Source: Candidatus Thorarchaeota archaeon (GTDB taxonomy: Archaea > Asgardarchaeota > Thorarchaeia > Thorarchaeales > Thorarchaeaceae). Taken from it: 6,304 bases of DNA. Shown here one piece after another: positions 5,315 to 6,304 of the stretch; positions within the stretch are counted from its first letter, which is position 1, and each line of letters begins with the position of its first letter. The notes under the pieces were generated by a model that was not told the origin of the DNA, did not search any database, and saw nothing but the letters and a program-made list of their open reading frames with translations. Where the stretch lies: assembly GCA_016840245.1 (NCBI GenBank), contig JAEOST010000017.1:1-6304 (forward strand), in the 5' to 3' direction. The translations under genes were made by a program, and so were the position numbers.

Positions 5315-6280
5315 ATGATTGGACTGGCCAGCAAACAATCAAAAACAAAGAAAAACAGAGAGAGCAAACTTGGTGTTGCCGGACAACAATGTACCGCTTG
5401 TAGTTCTACAGATATCTACATTGACTACACCCGTGGTGAAGTCATTTGTTCTAGTTGTGGATTAGTTTTGTCAGACAGATCTATCGATATGGGTCCAGAA
5501 TGGCGAGCATTTACTGCCGATGAGCAGAATGCACGTCAGCGTGTAGGCGGCCCAGTTGATTGGAGCAAATTTGATCAAGGTATGACGACCATTATAGGTC
5601 GCCAAAACGTTGATGCGTCTGGAAGAAAACTTACCTCAACAAGAAGAGCACAGATTCACAGACTACGAAAGTGGCAAATCCGCACCAAGGTTCACTCTTC
5701 TGACAAACGAAATCTTGCTGTAGCTATGACCGAACTCCATAGGATAAGCTCTCAATTGAGCATCCCCTACTCAATCAGAGAGACTTCCGCTGTAGTTTAC
5801 AGAAAAGCCCTACGAAAACGACTCACTAGAGGGCGCACTATCCTCGGAATGATCGCGGCATCACTCTATCTTGCATGTCGAATCCATCAGGTCCCCCGAC
5901 CCTTGGAGGAGATAGTCGATCAGATACACATCACGAGGAAAGAGCTGAGTCTGTGTGTAAGGCTGATTCTGCGGTATCTCAACTTGAAGATACCACACTC
6001 AAATCCAGCGGAGTTTGTTCATCGTTTCGGTTCCGAACTTGGCCTCACTGGCGAGGCGAAGAAGAAAGCCATTGATATTCTTGAGCTAGCTCGGGAAGAA
6101 CGACTCACCATTGGCAAGGACCCGAAGGGAATGGCAGCTGCAGCAATTTACGTCGCTAGCATTCTTACTGGTTGTCGTAAGACACAGCTTGAGATTGCTC
6201 GAACTGCGAGAGTTACTGAAGTCACAGTGAGGAATCGCTACAAAGAGATGGTAGAGCGGCTAGGCATCTCTACAACCTAG
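5315..6280 (+). CDS. tfb: Transcription initiation factor B (TFB, archaeal TFIIB)
   Basis: This general transcription factor binds the TBP-TATA complex and the BRE and recruits RNA polymerase. It has 321 residues. After a basic N-terminal tail (KQSKTKKNRESK, about 7-18) comes a zinc ribbon with C26, C29, C45 and C48 (CTAC...CSSC). The B-reader/linker carries PEWRAFTADE (61-70), RVGGP (76-80), DQGMTTIIG (87-95) and LRKWQIRTK (117-125). The first cyclin repeat (about 126-222) contains RGRTILGMIAASLYLACR. The second (about 225-318) ends in the BRE-reading helix-turn-helix QLEIARTARVTEVTVRNRYK (291-310). Nothing essential is missing. The ATG at 5315 is the only start codon after an in-frame stop at 5276-5278. 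GGAG directly abuts it, too close to be a normal Shine-Dalgarno for this ATG; a CTG at 5324 would be correctly spaced but is a rare start. Stop is TAG. Archaea may have several TFBs; whether this one is unique cannot be seen. Confidence 0.95.
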   Translation: MIGLASKQSKTKKNRESKLGVAGQQCTACSSTDIYIDYTRGEVICSSCGLVLSDRSIDMGPEWRAFTADEQNARQRVGGPVDWSKFDQGMTTIIGRQNVDASGRKLTSTRRAQIHRLRKWQIRTKVHSSDKRNLAVAMTELHRISSQLSIPYSIRETSAVVYRKALRKRLTRGRTILGMIAASLYLACRIHQVPRPLEEIVDQIHITRKELSLCVRLILRYLNLKIPHSNPAEFVHRFGSELGLTGEAKKKAIDILELAREERLTIGKDPKGMAAAAIYVASILTGCRKTQLEIARTARVTEVTVRNRYKEMVERLGISTT

Positions 6281-6304
6281 TTTACGGGTTGACAATAAAG
6301 GTAG

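Noticed and set aside
5155..5403. 82-codon frame overlapping the tfb start
   Set aside because: Its ATG at 5155 lies within the likely TATA box, and the part past 5315 is a shadow of tfb. The shorter ATG 5239 version is kept only as a possible upstream frame, not as a gene.

Overview
The window reads as chromosomal DNA from an archaeon. The evidence is a full-length transcription factor B (zinc ribbon, B-reader and two cyclin repeats), an arginyl-tRNA synthetase of the archaeal type with the degenerate signature 2, and A/T-rich TATA-like promoter elements with Shine-Dalgarno (SD) sites. Base composition is moderate by eye. A lineage such as the Asgard/Thorarchaeia group is possible, but that is a guess from overall impression and nothing in the sequence proves it.

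Layout. Bases 1-86 carry the last 27 codons of a gene running in from the left, ending in a membrane-spanning-like tail. Bases 87-288 are non-coding, with a small inverted repeat and a weak TATA-like element. A two-gene operon follows on the + strand: tldD (289-1674), the zinc-site subunit of the TldD/TldE peptidase, then tldE/pmbA (1676-3025), the subunit lacking the metal site. They are one base apart, and a 7-base SD for tldE lies inside the end of tldD. Facing them on the - strand, one base beyond the tldE stop, is argS (4940-3027). A 374-base divergent intergenic region (4941-5314) separates argS from tfb (5315-6280, + strand). It appears to hold a promoter for each direction, a long tfb leader, and a strong hairpin just before the tfb start codon. 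The last 24 bases show nothing.

How the genes work together. TldD and TldE form one heteromeric protease. ArgS (translation) and TFB (transcription initiation) are housekeeping genes unrelated to it in function. I see no mobile element, CRISPR array, tRNA or rRNA gene, and no biosynthetic cluster around tldDE. The window looks like ordinary core genome, and I do not see a novel multi-gene system. The points worth a second look are regulatory or architectural: the tfb leader hairpin with a Shine-Dalgarno abutting the AUG; the argS UUG start overlapping a three-codon mini-ORF; the one-base convergent junction; and the use of UAG as stop by all five genes.
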